Source of the DNA: Crambe crambe
Lineage: Eukaryota > Porifera > Demospongiae > Poecilosclerida > Crambeidae
Reading direction: 5' to 3'
NCBI GenBank assembly: GCA_963924555.1
Contig: OZ004597.1
Location: 1,178,001 to 1,242,000, forward strand
DNA length: 64,000 nucleotides
Of this stretch, positions 40,225 to 52,943 are shown one piece after another. The notes beneath the pieces were generated by a model that saw only the letters and a list, made by a program, of their open reading frames with translations, searched no databases and was not told the origin of the DNA. Both the position numbers and the translations under genes were made by a program. Numbering within the stretch: position 1 is the stretch's first letter; every line of letters begins with the position of its first letter.

Positions 40225-41407
40225 ATGGCTAGCTTGGCGGATCTGGAAGAACTCCATCAAGAGGAGTTAAAGAAGCCTAGAAAGCCTTGTGAAGGCTCGA
40301 GAAAGGAGCTTATCAACTGCCTGAAGGAGAGTGACTGCATTAAAGTAGGTAGTGAAATTTGCTGACTCATCAAAAATTAACAAAACTCTGGATGCATGCT
40401 GTTTCTTGGTATCTGGTACTGCTCCCTGTTCCAGCCCACTAGCCCACACATTTTCAATAAGTGACTGTCGATTCAGCCCCCATAAGTGTCTAGTGTTATA
40501 AATAGCATCTGGGTAAGGGTTGCTAGGTTACAAGAAGTGATTCTTCTATTATTGGAACTGTAATATGGCGTTATCTGCTAAGTCATCTTCTGGCTTCTAA
40601 CCACATCTTGACAAACCAAACTAATCAGAATATTTTTTTCACTGGGGAGCAATTAAGGATATAGGGTGTGTGCAGTTCTTTGCTATGAGGCAATAATAAT
40701 GGGTGACTCCTTGCTATAAGGAGCTTTAACTTTTTTTTAGGGACTTGGAGAAATTTGATCACCTTCATTTAATATCTTCCCTCTAAATTCTAAAATGACA
40801 GTGCATACATATGGGAGGCCGAAATTACAAATGCATAAAATGTTATCCCCCCCCTCTCACATACTGTGATTCAACCTCCTTAATTAACATATCCTGTGTC
40901 AACAATTCAAAGGAACTTGCAATTCCTGGGAAACTTCATTTAAATTTTTCTCACATAAATTAATTTTATGACTATAGCCCATGTTTAATTAGCATGCATG
41001 GTGCTGGTTCCCTCATTAAGATTTCACATACTCTCAATTATGTTTGAGCAGAATGGTGGTACTCCAAGAGAATGTCTTAAAAGTGGCACAACAGAGTGCA
41101 ATGCTTATCACATTGCTTTCTTTGAGTGTAGGCGATCATTGGTGAGTGAATTTGTCAACACAATTATCCTAGCTTAGTTAAGAGCCACCTGAAATCAGTT
41201 ATACGCAGCTAATGGTACGAGGCTACTAATGGATTTACTTTCATGTGGTCACACTTCTTTCGTGTTTACTTTGTCATAAATTAACTTAGTTTGATATGGG
41301 TGGTGTTGAAAATTATGATTTTTTTTGTGCTATATTCATGGTGTGATTTTGTTCTTTTTGTTTAGTTGGATAATAGAGTCCGATTCCGTGGAAGAAAGGG
41401 TTATTAA
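40225..41407 (+). CDS. COA5: Cytochrome c oxidase assembly factor 5 (PET191)
   Basis: COA5 is a twin CX9C-type mitochondrial intermembrane-space protein needed for complex IV assembly. Three exons: MASLADLEELHQEELKKP, KPCEGSRKELINCLKESDC (to about 40343); GGTPRECLKSGTTECNAYHIAFFECRRS (about 41051-41140); LDNRVRFRGRKGY, stop 41405-41407. The ending is essentially that of human COA5, and the four CX9C cysteines are visible. The first intron, about 700 bases, is long for this window. An in-frame ATG at 40129 could add 32 residues; 40225 was preferred because the extension is not family-like. Divergent from INPP4 (135 bases). Confidence 0.93.
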
Positions 41408-41760
41408 AAACCAACAAGTACTTCTGATGGGCAGGACTTCATTTTAGACTTGATCACTCACTTTTTCAGCAATACCATGCATCATTAATAAATTTTAACT
41501 CGCGGCCGGATGTGTCTGGTATAAGGGGACTCCGGAATAATATCGGCATATTTTGACGAGATAACCAGTTTTTGGTATCAGTGAAGTACCCTCGCTCTCA
41601 GAAACTCGTGCCCTTCAGCACTTTTTGACTCAGCCACTCTTTGTGGACGATCAAAGTACCAAGACAACTAACCAGAAGACACTTCGTCTTCGTACCAAGT
41701 CGAAACGAAACCAAACTTACAACTTTTTTTGAAACTACTGCTTAATACAGAGCAAAGAAA
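41408..41760 (+). promoter_or_regulatory. Upstream region of the single-exon gene, with TATA-like box
   Basis: GGTATAAGGGGACTCCGGAA near 41518-41537 contains a TATA-like TATAAGGG, a GGGGACTCCG resembling a kappa-B site, and CCGGAA, an ETS core. The remaining bases to the ATG hold no ORF or repeat I can name. Function is inferred from motifs only. Confidence 0.3.
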
Positions 41761-42699
41761 ATGGCGATGAACAACAGCCTTCTTGCCTTCGTGGACAACG
41801 TCTCGAAATCGGTATCAAGCACCATCCAAGAGACCTTAAGCAACCCTACGAAGAAGAACCGTAGATGTAACGTTAGGAAATTCGCACAAAACAGAGTGAA
41901 ACGTCTGGACTCTTCCAAGCCGCGCACTGGAGCTTCGACAAAGAGCAAATTAGCTCAGCTCAAACAGACTCCCAGTGCCCGCTTTCCTGTCCGAACTCCC
42001 ACCGACGCCGCCCTCTTCAGGCACTCAAGCACATGGCCTCAGCTTCCAACAGTAACAGCATCAACCGTCAGTAATACAGTTCCCGCCCTGCCCGTTCAAT
42101 CTGTGGGGCTCCCTACCTGCAACCTTCCAACCAACACCACCACATTTTCATCCTCAGAGCCCAATCTGTGCTTCCCACCTGCACAGCCATTCCAACCCAT
42201 TGACCCTGAATTGGATTGTCTCCTGTCCGAGTTTGAGTCCCCTACACCCAGTGTACCCCTCAGTCGTCGTGGTTCGTTTGAGTCTGTGTGTGACACACTC
42301 CTGTACACACCTCCACCCAGCACCACCTTGGAGACTCCATATTGTGGTGAGCAGGTTTATTCACCATACTCAGACTGTTCTGATGAATTGGATTCCGCCT
42401 ACTGCTCTCCATCGGAGAGTGCTCGTGTGAGCTACAACTGTTCCCCAACAAACTTATCTGTTGCTAACAGCACCATGTCTGATTGGACCCTTGCCAGCAG
42501 TGACTGGCTGCCTCCGGTGAGTTCCACCTGTGTTCAAGACATGTGTGTCATTTCATCAGGGTGTGGGTGGGTGTCTCCTGACCCTGCCCCCCTGACCGTT
42601 CCATCCAATGTAGCAAGTGCACCGACCATCTATGACCAGGGCCCCCCAATGACACCAACCGTTTCACAGCTGCTGGAACAATACAACAACCAATATTGA
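41761..42699 (+). CDS. Unrecognised 312-residue single-exon protein, Ser/Pro/Thr-rich
   Basis: An uninterrupted frame from MAMNNSLLAF to SQLLEQYNNQY. A basic N-terminal segment (residues about 28-65: TKKNRRCNVRKFAQNRVKRL) could be nuclear-targeting or nucleic-acid-binding. The rest is a Pro/Ser/Thr-rich, acid-poor region with Ser-Arg-Arg-Gly-Ser (SRRGS, about residue 168), then clustered Tyr/Ser/Cys (YCGEQVYSPYSDCSDELD). No known domain was recognised. It lacks introns while most neighbours have many, which with the TATA-like upstream box recalls fast-response regulator genes; that is an inference. In-frame codon use over the whole length and an AT-rich poly-T 3' flank support a real gene. 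Confidence 0.75.
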   Translation: MAMNNSLLAFVDNVSKSVSSTIQETLSNPTKKNRRCNVRKFAQNRVKRLDSSKPRTGASTKSKLAQLKQTPSARFPVRTPTDAALFRHSSTWPQLPTVTASTVSNTVPALPVQSVGLPTCNLPTNTTTFSSSEPNLCFPPAQPFQPIDPELDCLLSEFESPTPSVPLSRRGSFESVCDTLLYTPPPSTTLETPYCGEQVYSPYSDCSDELDSAYCSPSESARVSYNCSPTNLSVANSTMSDWTLASSDWLPPVSSTCVQDMCVISSGCGWVSPDPAPLTVPSNVASAPTIYDQGPPMTPTVSQLLEQYNNQY

Positions 42700-42972
42700 A
42701 TTTCCTATGTGTGTTTTATATGTCATGTTTGTATGTTTCATAGCTTCTTTGAGCTATCTTTTTTTTTTCCCCTTTCTCTTTTTGACTTTTACATATCCAG
42801 CTTCCCTTCTTTTGGCAGGATCACTTTGATCTTCACCAAATCCTATAATTATACATTGCTAACTGAACATACAAAGTAGTACATGAAGTACCGGCCGCAT
42901 TATATGTACGTGAATGTGTACAATTACAACACGTGGGCGCTAAAAACCGGACGTCGACGTCATGAATTGGTA

Positions 42973-43884
42973 ATGATCGTTGAAATGGCAAAGAAGGTAT
43001 TGGTGACTGGCGCATCAGGGCTGTTAGGAAGAGAGATATTCAAGTGTTTTTCTGCAGCAAAATGGGAAATACTGGGTCTAGCATACTCCAGAGCTAAAGA
43101 TGACTTGAAGAAAGTGGATCTGTGTAATAGGATGGAAGTAGAATCAGTCCTTGAGGAGTTTGAACCCAAGGTGGTAATTCATGCTGCAGCAGAGAGGAGA
43201 CCAGATGTGGTGGATAAGCAGACTGACATGGCAGTGGCTGTTAATGTTGGTGCTACAGAGATTCTGGCTGATCTCTGCAGCAAAAAGAACATTTATCTTC
43301 TCTACATCAGCACCGATTACGTTTTTGATGGTAGTAATCCTCCATACGCACCCGATGCCCCCACCAACCCGTTAAACACCTATGGCCTCACTAAGAGAGA
43401 CGGAGAGACCATGGTTCTCAAGCATTCGGGTTTTGGGGTATTACGTGTCCCTGTGCTGTATGGACCTGTGGAGTATCTAGGTGAAAGTGCTGTCACCACC
43501 TTGTTCTCTGCTGTCATGGATTCAAAGAATACTACCAAAATGTCCAATCATGAGCAACGCTACCCCACACATGTAACCAACTGTGCCCAAGTGTGTTTAG
43601 GGTTGGCAGAGAAGCAAGTTTCGAGTGGAGATGCTGCTGGTATCTGGCACTACAGTGGTACTGAAGTCTTCACAAAATACACCATTGGACTTGCTATGGC
43701 AAAACTGTTCAACTTGAGTGCAGATCACCTGATCCCAGTGCTTGGACCCTCTGGTGGAGCTCCTAGGCCTTACGACTGTCACCTAGATGGCTCAGCAACT
43801 ACAAATATGTTTCCTATAAGCTATATCCCCTTCAGAGATGGGATCAAGAACCTTTTGGAACCATTTCTGAAGAACAAGCGATGA
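42973..43884 (+). CDS. MAT2B: Methionine adenosyltransferase 2 subunit beta
   Basis: MAT2B is an NADP-binding SDR-extended protein that regulates the catalytic MAT2A subunit in S-adenosylmethionine synthesis. VLVTGASGLLGREIFKCF is the Rossmann nucleotide loop. VVIHAAAERRPDVVDKQ, LLYISTDYVFDGSNPPY, PLNTYGLTKRDGE (YXXXK), LRVPVLYGPVEYL, ESAVTTLF and QRYPTHVTNCAQVC are MAT2B signatures, closer to it than to bacterial dTDP-rhamnose reductases. The frame is open from an ATG at 42883. The start MIVEMAKKV at 42973 (or 42985) was chosen because it lies just before the Rossmann strand, but human MAT2B also has an N-terminal extension. The coding region is intronless, unusual here. Stop 43882-43884. 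Confidence 0.92.
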   Translation: MIVEMAKKVLVTGASGLLGREIFKCFSAAKWEILGLAYSRAKDDLKKVDLCNRMEVESVLEEFEPKVVIHAAAERRPDVVDKQTDMAVAVNVGATEILADLCSKKNIYLLYISTDYVFDGSNPPYAPDAPTNPLNTYGLTKRDGETMVLKHSGFGVLRVPVLYGPVEYLGESAVTTLFSAVMDSKNTTKMSNHEQRYPTHVTNCAQVCLGLAEKQVSSGDAAGIWHYSGTEVFTKYTIGLAMAKLFNLSADHLIPVLGPSGGAPRPYDCHLDGSATTNMFPISYIPFRDGIKNLLEPFLKNKR

Positions 43885-44134
43885 CTTTGTTTAATTATTC
43901 ATCATGCACATGCGCAGAGTATGAATAGCATTTAAATTTTTGTGTGGGGGGGTGTGTGGGACACGGATACTACTTCTGCTAGTCTTGTTTTCTCGCGAAG
44001 CCGTAGCACTAGCAACTATTTCCTACAAATCATTGATCTCTAGCTAGGTTCTAAAGTGATTCATATTTCTGTACAGTGTTAGCCTGCTAGATTATAGCTA
44101 GCCTATAGCTATTCAGTTTCTGGACTGTAGAATA

Positions 44135-47100
44135 ATGAGTGACTCAAAATTTTCCGAATTCAGTGCACAAGATACACGACTGGCAGCTACTGAAGCTCAG
44201 GAATGGATTGAAGTTAGTATCCAAATAATTAGCTAGCAGTTTTAATTAGTAAATGCATAATAGAACGCCTATAATTATAGTATGAACAAGCTAAATATTA
44301 GCTATGATATTGTTTATTATTATTGTGTTTTCCTTGAATGATTTTTAACTATGTAACTCTGTCAAATATTCCAGGCTGTAGTTGGGAAGAAATTTGCTGG
44401 ATCGTCTTTTAGGGAATCATTGGAGAATGGGATCCTTCTCTGCGAGTGAGTTACATAGCTAAGTGGTTACCCATGCACTTGACAAGTTAGATCATCAACT
44501 ACACACCCCCACACCATAGATAGATGCCCACAGGGATGTAATAATATTATTATAACTCTCTCTACTTTAATAGGTTAATGAAGAAGATAAATCCAGGATC
44601 CATCCGAAGGATTAATAAGTCAAGATCTCCTATTGCTTACCTGGTAAATAGACATTTATTCATGCATGCAATGATAATGGTACTCCTGTATCAAGTATAG
44701 TCCTTTAGCCAGTCACAACCTTTTATTTCAGCTAACTACTAGCTACTGAAGATCACTTTATTGTTGTGTCTTTTCCTAATGCCTTTAACCCAAAACTCCA
44801 TCTACATCAATACACCTGCAGGACAACATACAACAGTTCCTCCAGGCATGCCAATACCTTGACATGAATGATGCCCAGCTCTTTGATTGCATGGATCTTC
44901 AAGAAGCTAAAGGTGTTCGGAGAGCGGGGTAAGAAAGGAGGTTTCGTAATGAATTAATCAGCTATCAATTATTTCTCTATAATAATACATGCAGTGTGAA
45001 AAGAGATGAAGCAGATCGACGCATTAGAAGTGTGAGTTTTATAGTTGTGAGTGTTGATGTGATTCCCAGTCTAAATTTTAAAAGTGATCAGTGTAACAGC
45101 ATTACACCTGATCATCCATTGTGACTAACTCAATTATTCACTTGGATATAAGAGCTGTACATCACAGTATTAGCTATGGGGCCTCATGACATGGAAAATT
45201 CATGGAATTCCAATTGTTATGGTTTCCTTCATCATATTATGCATGTATATATATAGGTGTGCATTACTCTGTACTGGTTGGGTAGGACTGTGGCAGAAAT
45301 GGAGGATTATAGTGGACCTCAACTTGATCTCAGTATATTCAAGAAACTTATTACAGAAGGAAAGGTAGAAATTGCTAGCTAATATGATATAAGGTTTAAT
45401 TCTCACTTGACTTGCTATAGTTATCAGAAGATGAAAAGGAAAAGGAGGAGGAAGACAATAGGAATAACCATGGCCACATAAACACTAAGCAACTGAACCA
45501 TATTCAGACCAAACCCAAAAATCCTCCTTCCAGTTCCCCCAACTCAAATGGTGTCATAAGTGATGGCCTGGATGACGAACTTGATCTCACATTTGAGCAG
45601 GAGCAAACTGCTGACGAACTTTTGGCTGACATACAGAATGCTGTCGATGAAATGCTACAAGACTTTCAGGTCAGTCCTGTCACCACCTTCCCTCCACCTG
45701 TTGCTCCAAAGAAGAAGCGAGAGAAGTCACACAAGGATCACTCACCACCAGCAGATAGTTCTCAAACCCCTACCCACACCATACACATGAAAAGCATAAA
45801 TGGCGGATTTGGTTTCCAAGTGATGGGAGGCATGGACTCAAACATTCCAGCCGAAGTGGATTATATCGTTCCAGGTAAAAATTTTGCAACACACATAGCT
45901 AGTATAGTATGCATTGGATGTCAGTAGGCGACAGCCATTAAGTGACACATAGCTTCCCATGTATCCATCATGTCATTATGGCCTACATTTTTCATGTTTA
46001 CATGTTGACTTACTTGTTTTCCTCCTGTTGTCCATCTGCTATAGACTTTGATCCATTTAATCCTGGATGTGTGAGAGAGAATAAAGAATTCTATTCTCCT
46101 TGATAATATAATCATAGCCATGATTGTACCTGTTGTAGGAAGCATTGTGACGATCAATACACTCCATTATAACGTACATCTATCCATTGTAATGTTTAGG
46201 CAGTGCAGCTGATAGTTCAGGACTTGAAATAGGTGACATCATAATCAGTGTGAGTGGCCAGTATATCCAAGATCTCTCCCACGTTCAGCTCGTTGGAGTC
46301 ATCAAAAAGGTTACAATTAGCACTAAAAGAATCGAGGAGACTCAAGTTTAAATTCTCTCATATACATAATAGGCTGGACAGGCTGGTGAAGTGTCCATAG
46401 GAGTTACTAGGGGAACTGGAAACAAAATCCCTATCTCAGGTATACACTGAGCAATAACATTGAAGTCTGATCACTGATAAACTTACATTGTTGTGAGTGT
46501 ACCTTTGTCTTTAAAAGAAAGTCATAGGATCTGTCCATTAACTTCAGTTTACCGATCCATATGATTACAGACTAGTTGGTATATGTCTGTTCCCCTTACC
46601 ATGCCCCGCACATTCATGGAGCATGAAGTGAGTCCCCAGGCCATGAATAAGACTATGTTTATTGCCCATGTGAGGCCAACCATTTTAATCATTGGTGGAA
46701 TGTAAACAGCTCCATTAGCTGTAGCAAGCGAACAACGGCTCAACTCTGCAGTACAAAGTGAACGAGCTTCCCTCTGTAAATATATCACTCCACACACACA
46801 AAGTGAGGATTTCATACTAATGAGAGAAAGAGAAGTGTGATGAAAATACATAAGACAGCTACAAGAGAGTCATGCTAAGACATTAGCTAATCATGTTATG
46901 GTAATATTCATGAGGTGGTATCAAAGAACGGATATATATTTATTCATTGCTGGAAGTGTATCAGTCTCACACCCACTTTACTTCACTTTTTTTTATTTTA
47001 TAGATGCAGCAGTCCAAAGCCACGCCCCTCAAAATGAATCAAGTGATAATGACGTGATTGGATTTTCTCGACGGGAATCACATGAACGATGGGAGGAAGA

Positions 47101-49357
47101 GAACCAGGAGAGGGAACGACAGGCCCAAGAAATCGCTCTCCTATACCCACAGAGGAACAATGCTTTACACACAAACGATAATGGACTTGGCAATGGTCCT
47201 CCTCCATCATTCGGCAAAGAACCACTACCTACTTTAGTGGAGCATCAGGAAGAGGCTCTTTTTGAACAGTTCCAAGAGATGCTTGAGTCGGCTCCTCCCC
47301 CTCATGATTCCCCTTCACTGAGTCCCCCTTCTCACACTCCCACCTTTTCGCCACAATCATTACCCTCTCCTTCACACAGTTCACCTCCTCCCAAAATGTC
47401 ACCCTCCCCGCTCAGCCCTTCCAATCATCTTCAGGACGACAGGGAAAGCATTGAGCGAGAGATCAAAGAGCTAGCCATGATGGAAGCCAACAGTCCAATG
47501 GCGCAGGATGGCTCTAGCAGTGAGGAGGAAGGAGCTTTCGATTCTAAGCACATGCAAAAACCAAAGAAGACAATAGTGAGTGATAATCCAGTTGCCATCA
47601 AAGTCAATTCATTCCAAGCGAAGGAAACAAGTAGTCCCTCACCAATATTATCTCCTCGACCAGAGATTCCTACTGTTGCTCTCGTTGATCACATAAAAGC
47701 TGCAAGCTCTCCTGAGGATAACACAAAAACTACTACATCTCCTCCTGTAATCGAATCTGACGAAGCCTCTGATAGTTCCTTGGACAAACAACTTAAAGAG
47801 CTTTTAAGTTTTTCTCAATCTGGCATAAATGCTGAAGCTCCTCCACTCCCCAAGTTGGTGACGACTCCCCCATCAGGTGAAGTGGTAACACCTCTACCAG
47901 ATGATGTGGTGACACCTCCACCTATGTTTGACTCTCCGCCGCCACCTAAGCCTAAGAGTGTTGCTCCAAAGCGACCAGTGAAGAGACCAGCTCCACCTCC
48001 TCCCAAACCGAAGCCTAAGCCAGTCTCTACACCTAAGGACAAACCCAATGAAATAGAGACGTCTCCAAAACCAGTTTCTCCTATAGCTTCCGATCTTGTG
48101 AGTAAACCTGCAGAAAGTGAGAATACCACTGTTAATGGAAACCTGTCCAGCACTTCAGACACACAAGAAGCATTCATGGCCAAACCAATCCAGCGATCCG
48201 ATTCGCCCGATTTAGTGACCCAGATGCAGCAACTGGCCTATTCCAAGACAGTCTCTGACTCTGTACTATCATCACAGTCAAACAGCATGAATATATCAAC
48301 TAACAGAGAACAAGACTTAGGGATGCTAGCTCAGAAAGACTCAGAAAAAAATTCTTCTTTGTCAAAGCAGCAAAATTACCAGCCACGTGGGATTCTAAAT
48401 GAGGTCCAATACTCCCCACAAGAGAAGCATACCCGACCAGAGAATATCCCACTATCTTCAAATGATTCTACTACTCCTGTATTTGCTACAGCAAAGTCGA
48501 TCCAGAACGTGTCACAAGATGTTGAAATTGTAGGAAACATCAAGATTCAGCGTGTACAGAAGACCAGGTGGACACCAAAAAGCAGTTCAACAGGAACCTC
48601 CCCTGCACAAACACCAGACTATCAAGGATTTTATATGAATCAAAGTCAAGGAATGTCAGCCACTCTGCCCAGTGCACATCGACAAGCATCCTTGCAAAAT
48701 GGAAAGTCGCAGTATTCTCCTGAGCGGATTAATAGGTATGATAAATCCAGCACAGTAGGCGGGATTAGAGGGATAGGAGGTGGAGCAAGAGGAATAAGAC
48801 CAGACCAGCATAAGAGATACTCCCAACCAATGGCCCAACAGTTCAAGCAGCAGAAACAGCAGAACTGGCGGAGCCAGGAAGAACTGAGGCCTCTCAACCA
48901 GCAAGTACGCAAACAGAGACTGGCCTCAACACCTGAGGATTACAGAGTCCAGAAGACTATGAGTCTCCCTAGAGGAACCACAGAAGATTGGAGGAAGAAT
49001 CGTGCCAACACGTGGGCACCCAAGGACAGAGTGAAGGATGGTTACCAGGTTGCATATCTGTCACAAGCATCCAGTCCTTACGATCTCTGCTCACGCTGTC
49101 ACCAAGCCCTGGGGCAAGGAAGCATCTTGGCCATCCCTGCAATCAAAACCCAGTACCACCCCAAGTGCTTTGTGTGTCGAGTTTGTAGGGGGCAGCTGAG
49201 TCAGGGAGGACAGAGCACCACGGTCATGATGAAGAATTTGCAGCCTCACTGTCGCTTTTGCATCTCAACTGATAATGGTGAGATTAAATTGTTTGCATAG
49301 ATATAGACCTCTCTTTAATATGTTTATTTTACAGGTATGCAAGCTACGGAGTGTTGA
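44135..49357 (+). CDS. LMO7: LMO7/LIMCH1-type protein: CH, PDZ and LIM domains
   Basis: LMO7-class proteins are actin/junction-associated scaffolds. The start ATG at 44135 gives MSDSKFSEFSAQD. A calponin-homology domain spans short exons to about 45365 (EAQEWIEAVVGKKF; FRESLENGILLCELMKKINPGSI; FLQACQYLDM; DCMDLQEAKGVRR; VCITLYWLGRTV). A PDZ domain follows at about 45780-46440 (IHMKSINGGFGFQVMGG; GLEIGDIIISVSG). One exon of about 2.2 kb (46999-49274) then encodes a Pro/Ser-rich disordered region with PPPP runs, ERWEEENQERERQAQE, and the LIM domain CSRCHQALGQG, YHPKCFVCRVC, HCRFC (about 49085-49260). The last exon adds MQATEC; stop 49355-49357. The CH-PDZ-LIM order separates it from MICAL or PDLIM families. 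LMO7 and LIMCH1 split later in vertebrates. Confidence 0.85.
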
Positions 49358-49439
49358 AACTATAAATTATTTAGATAGAAAGCGAAAGTTGCTAATTCAC
49401 CACACACACCCTGCCTATGATAGCTCACATTATTTCTTG

Positions 49440-49575
49440 CAGTCAAATTATTCTGCGCATAATAATTATACTGCGCATGATGCGTGGTGCCGGTGGGTAC
49501 CGCGCGCGGGTATACCGGGTATATAATACTGTGGCACATGCGCGTGCGAGCACGTGGTAAGTACAAAAAGAAAAC
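49440..49575 (+). promoter_or_regulatory. PRCP upstream region with NRF1-like and TATA-like motifs
   Basis: TGCGCAT motifs at about 49450 and 49471, GCACATGCGCGTGCG at about 49534, a CACGTGG E-box, and GGGTATATAATAC at about 49518 cluster within 140 bases before the ATG at 49576. The assignment is by motif only. Confidence 0.4.
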
Positions 49576-52168
49576 ATGGCCGTCAGTTTGTATTTCTCTG
49601 CTGTGCAGCTTGTGCTATTAGGAACTATATCAGCTTCATTCCATCGAAATAACTTGAGAAACCAGGTGTTAAAATTATCATCGCATTCGTATGCCTACCC
49701 TATGACCTCTACACCCGGTTACACAGTTGAGTACTTCTCTCAGGAATTAGACCACTTTAGCCTTGCTGACCAGCGGACCTTTCAGCAAAGGTACTTGGTC
49801 AATGAGGAGGAGTGGGATAAGCAAGGACCCATCCTGCTTTACACTGGTAATGAGGGCGACATAACATGGTTTTGGAACAACACAGTAAGCAAGTTCATGT
49901 GCATACCAACAATCCTTGGCATGACTGCAATGGTGTAATTTACATTAGACTCTGCCAAATTGATTTATATTTCATGGACAGTTTCCCATTAGAATTTAGA
50001 CCTCTTATAATGTAACATGAAGTAATTTTAATTGATTGCCCCAGCCCTCATAATTATACTAAATGAGATTAGATTTTAATTTTTTTGTGTGACCGATCCA
50101 CATAGTTATGGGCCCATGATTTCTAAGTCAAGGCCTCAGTAAATGTGAGATGTCATCTCTGTTGTTGCTTAGGGTTTTGTTTTCAAGTTATCGACAACTT
50201 TCCATGCCCTTGTGATTTTCATTGAGCATCGTTACTATGGGGACTCTCTCCCATTCGGCAAAGTTTCATTTCAAGACGAGGAACATCTTGGCTATCTCAC
50301 AACAGAACAAGCGCTGGCAGATTTTGCTTCGTTGATCGTAGCTGTCAAGGTGTGTTGGGAGTGTCACTTAAAATTGAAAGTGAAGGGTGACTGTGTTATT
50401 ATTATAGGGAAAGTACTCCTCTGATAGTCCAGTGATTGCTATAGGAGGTTCATATGGAGGTCAGTATGGTCATTTGATTTATCTGCAATGTCCTCTGGTT
50501 CCATGAGTATCTGTATTGAATCACATTTCATGGAGCATCACTATCTTCCAATGCTACAGGGATGTTAGCAGCATGGATGAGAATGAAGTACCCTAATGTT
50601 GTTATAGGGTATGTGGTATGTGTTACTAAACAGGTTGAAGACTTGTTGTTGTTTTTTGCAGAGCCCTAGCAGCCTCTGCTCCCATCTGGTGGTTCACTGG
50701 TCTCACCCCTTGTAATGTGAGTTTGGCTTACTTCCTTTCCTTCCTTCCTTGTCCGATCACTCACTCTCTCCATAATGGGTTTAGAGTGCATTTATAACAA
50801 TAACTGATGACTTTGAGCAAGCAACTCCTGATTGGCCCAATAATCCCTACACTTGCAGTGGCACCATCAGAAAATCCTGGTCTGCACTTCACAACATTTC
50901 CTCTAAAGGTGTGCTCTAGCATGGAGCAACAGGTGGGACCTGCCAAGCCCTAACATGCCTGCTGAATACTTGCAGCTAACTGACTCTGAGGGATCTGTTT
51001 ACTCCCACTACCTTTTAGATTTTGGATTCCATGTGGTTAATGGTTGTATTCTATACATTTATGGCAGAAATGCCAATCTCTACTTTGAACTCCATACCCC
51101 AACTAACTCTCAGGAATGTTATTTTCTTGATGTAGCTGATGGCTTGGAGTGGCTCTCGGACACCTTCGGCTTGTGTCAACCTCTGAAAAATGCATCTTCA
51201 GTGGCTGATCTTCAAGGGTGGCTGAGTAACACTTGGTTTAATTTAGCAATGGGTGAGCACATAATGTATTTATGTGTAAGGTTAGATGTGTGTGACAATC
51301 ATGTTTTCATCTCCCAATACACAGTGGACTACCCTGTTGATGCTTCCTTTTTAGAACCTCTCCCTGCCTGGCCTATAAATGTGAGTAGAACCCACCGACC
51401 TCTCTGTTTACTTTAGTAACACACTAATTATCTTATCCAAAGATAACATGCAAACTCCTGTCAAAACCAGTTGATTCTGACAAAGAAGTAAGCAAACAAG
51501 TTGGGGCAATACACAATGTGACTTTCATTATTGTTGGTATATAATATAATATAGGTGATTCAAGCGATTGCTAGTGGAGTTGGTGTTTATTATAACTATA
51601 CTGGTCAGACAAAGTGCTACAATTTAGATAACACTGCTACTCCAAATCTTGGAACTCGGGGATGGGACTATCAGGCATAAACATAGTACTTTTTAAACTG
51701 CTTATCTTGATTATTATGCTTTCGTTTTGAAGGCTTGCACAGAGATGGTGATGCCAATGTGTTCTGATGGCGTCACGGACATGTTCTGGCCAGAGCCATG
51801 GGATCTCAAAGCGATTGAAGAAGACTGCATGAAGAAGTATGGGGTTCCACCACAACCGTATCACATTGAAATGCTTTATGGTGGTAAAAACATTTCTTCT
51901 CACAGCAACATCATTTTCAGGTACCACTTTGTTTCTAGTTTGGATATAATTATATATATGATTATATTGTAGCAATGGATTGCTTGATCCCTGGCATGGT
52001 GGTGGTGTACTGGAGAACATCACAGATAGTCTCATTGCAATAGTGCTTCCAAATGGAGCACATCATTATGATCTTCGTCCCGACAACTGCAATGATTCAC
52101 AAGAAGTTGTTCAGGCTCGTCAAGAAGAGATGCACATTCTATCTCAGTGGATTTATCAAAAAGGATAA
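49576..52168 (+). CDS. PRCP: Lysosomal Pro-X carboxypeptidase (peptidase S28)
   Basis: PRCP removes residues after a penultimate proline, for example from angiotensin II and kinins, in lysosomes or after secretion. The N-terminus MAVSLYFSAVQLVLLGTISA is a signal peptide. Then YFSQELDHFS, QQRYLVNEEEW, GPILLYTGNEGDITWFWNNT, VIFIEHRYYGDSLPFG, the nucleophile elbow GGSYGGMLAAWMRMKYP (about 50445-50600), FTGLTPCN, WLSNTWFNLAM, PLPAWPINITCK, YQACTEMVMPMCSDG, YGGKNISSHSNIIFSNGLLDPW (Asp, about 51985) and LPNGAHHYDLRPDN (His, about 52055). Stop 52166-52168. The triad, glycosylation sites and S28 cysteines are all present. Several short introns. It ends tail to tail with thymosin beta (181 bases). Confidence 0.95.
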
Positions 52169-52349
52169 ACCAGACAATTCATTTGATCAAAATAAATGCA
52201 GCAAAAAACACAACTGAAATGATTAATCCATTTTAAACAAAAATTTTTGTTTCAAACTAATGTTTTCGCTGATAAAATAATAGACTACACTATAAAAAAA
52301 CTGCATAGAGGTCTAGTTGAACAGTGCAGTGCACACCAGTTTTGACATC

Positions 52350-52735
<386 letters not shown>

Positions 52736-52943
52736 CTAAGGTGTCTGATTACTTACCGAAAAGAAAAACACGAAACGACTTCTCAGCGAGCACTCTTGAT
52801 GATTCGACAGGCAAACGAATGCTCCAGGGTCGATCAGCTCAGCTGAGATGTTGCGTGGGCGAACTCCGTGCAGAGATTTGATTGGTCGGCTTCCCTAGTT
52901 ACCGTTAGCAACATTTGTGACGTCATAGTTTTAATGATAATTT

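Noticed and set aside
47815..48183. Minus-strand Gly-rich frame opposite the LMO7 large exon
   Set aside because: It is the antisense of Pro-rich coding sequence (Pro codons read as Gly), a common artefact.
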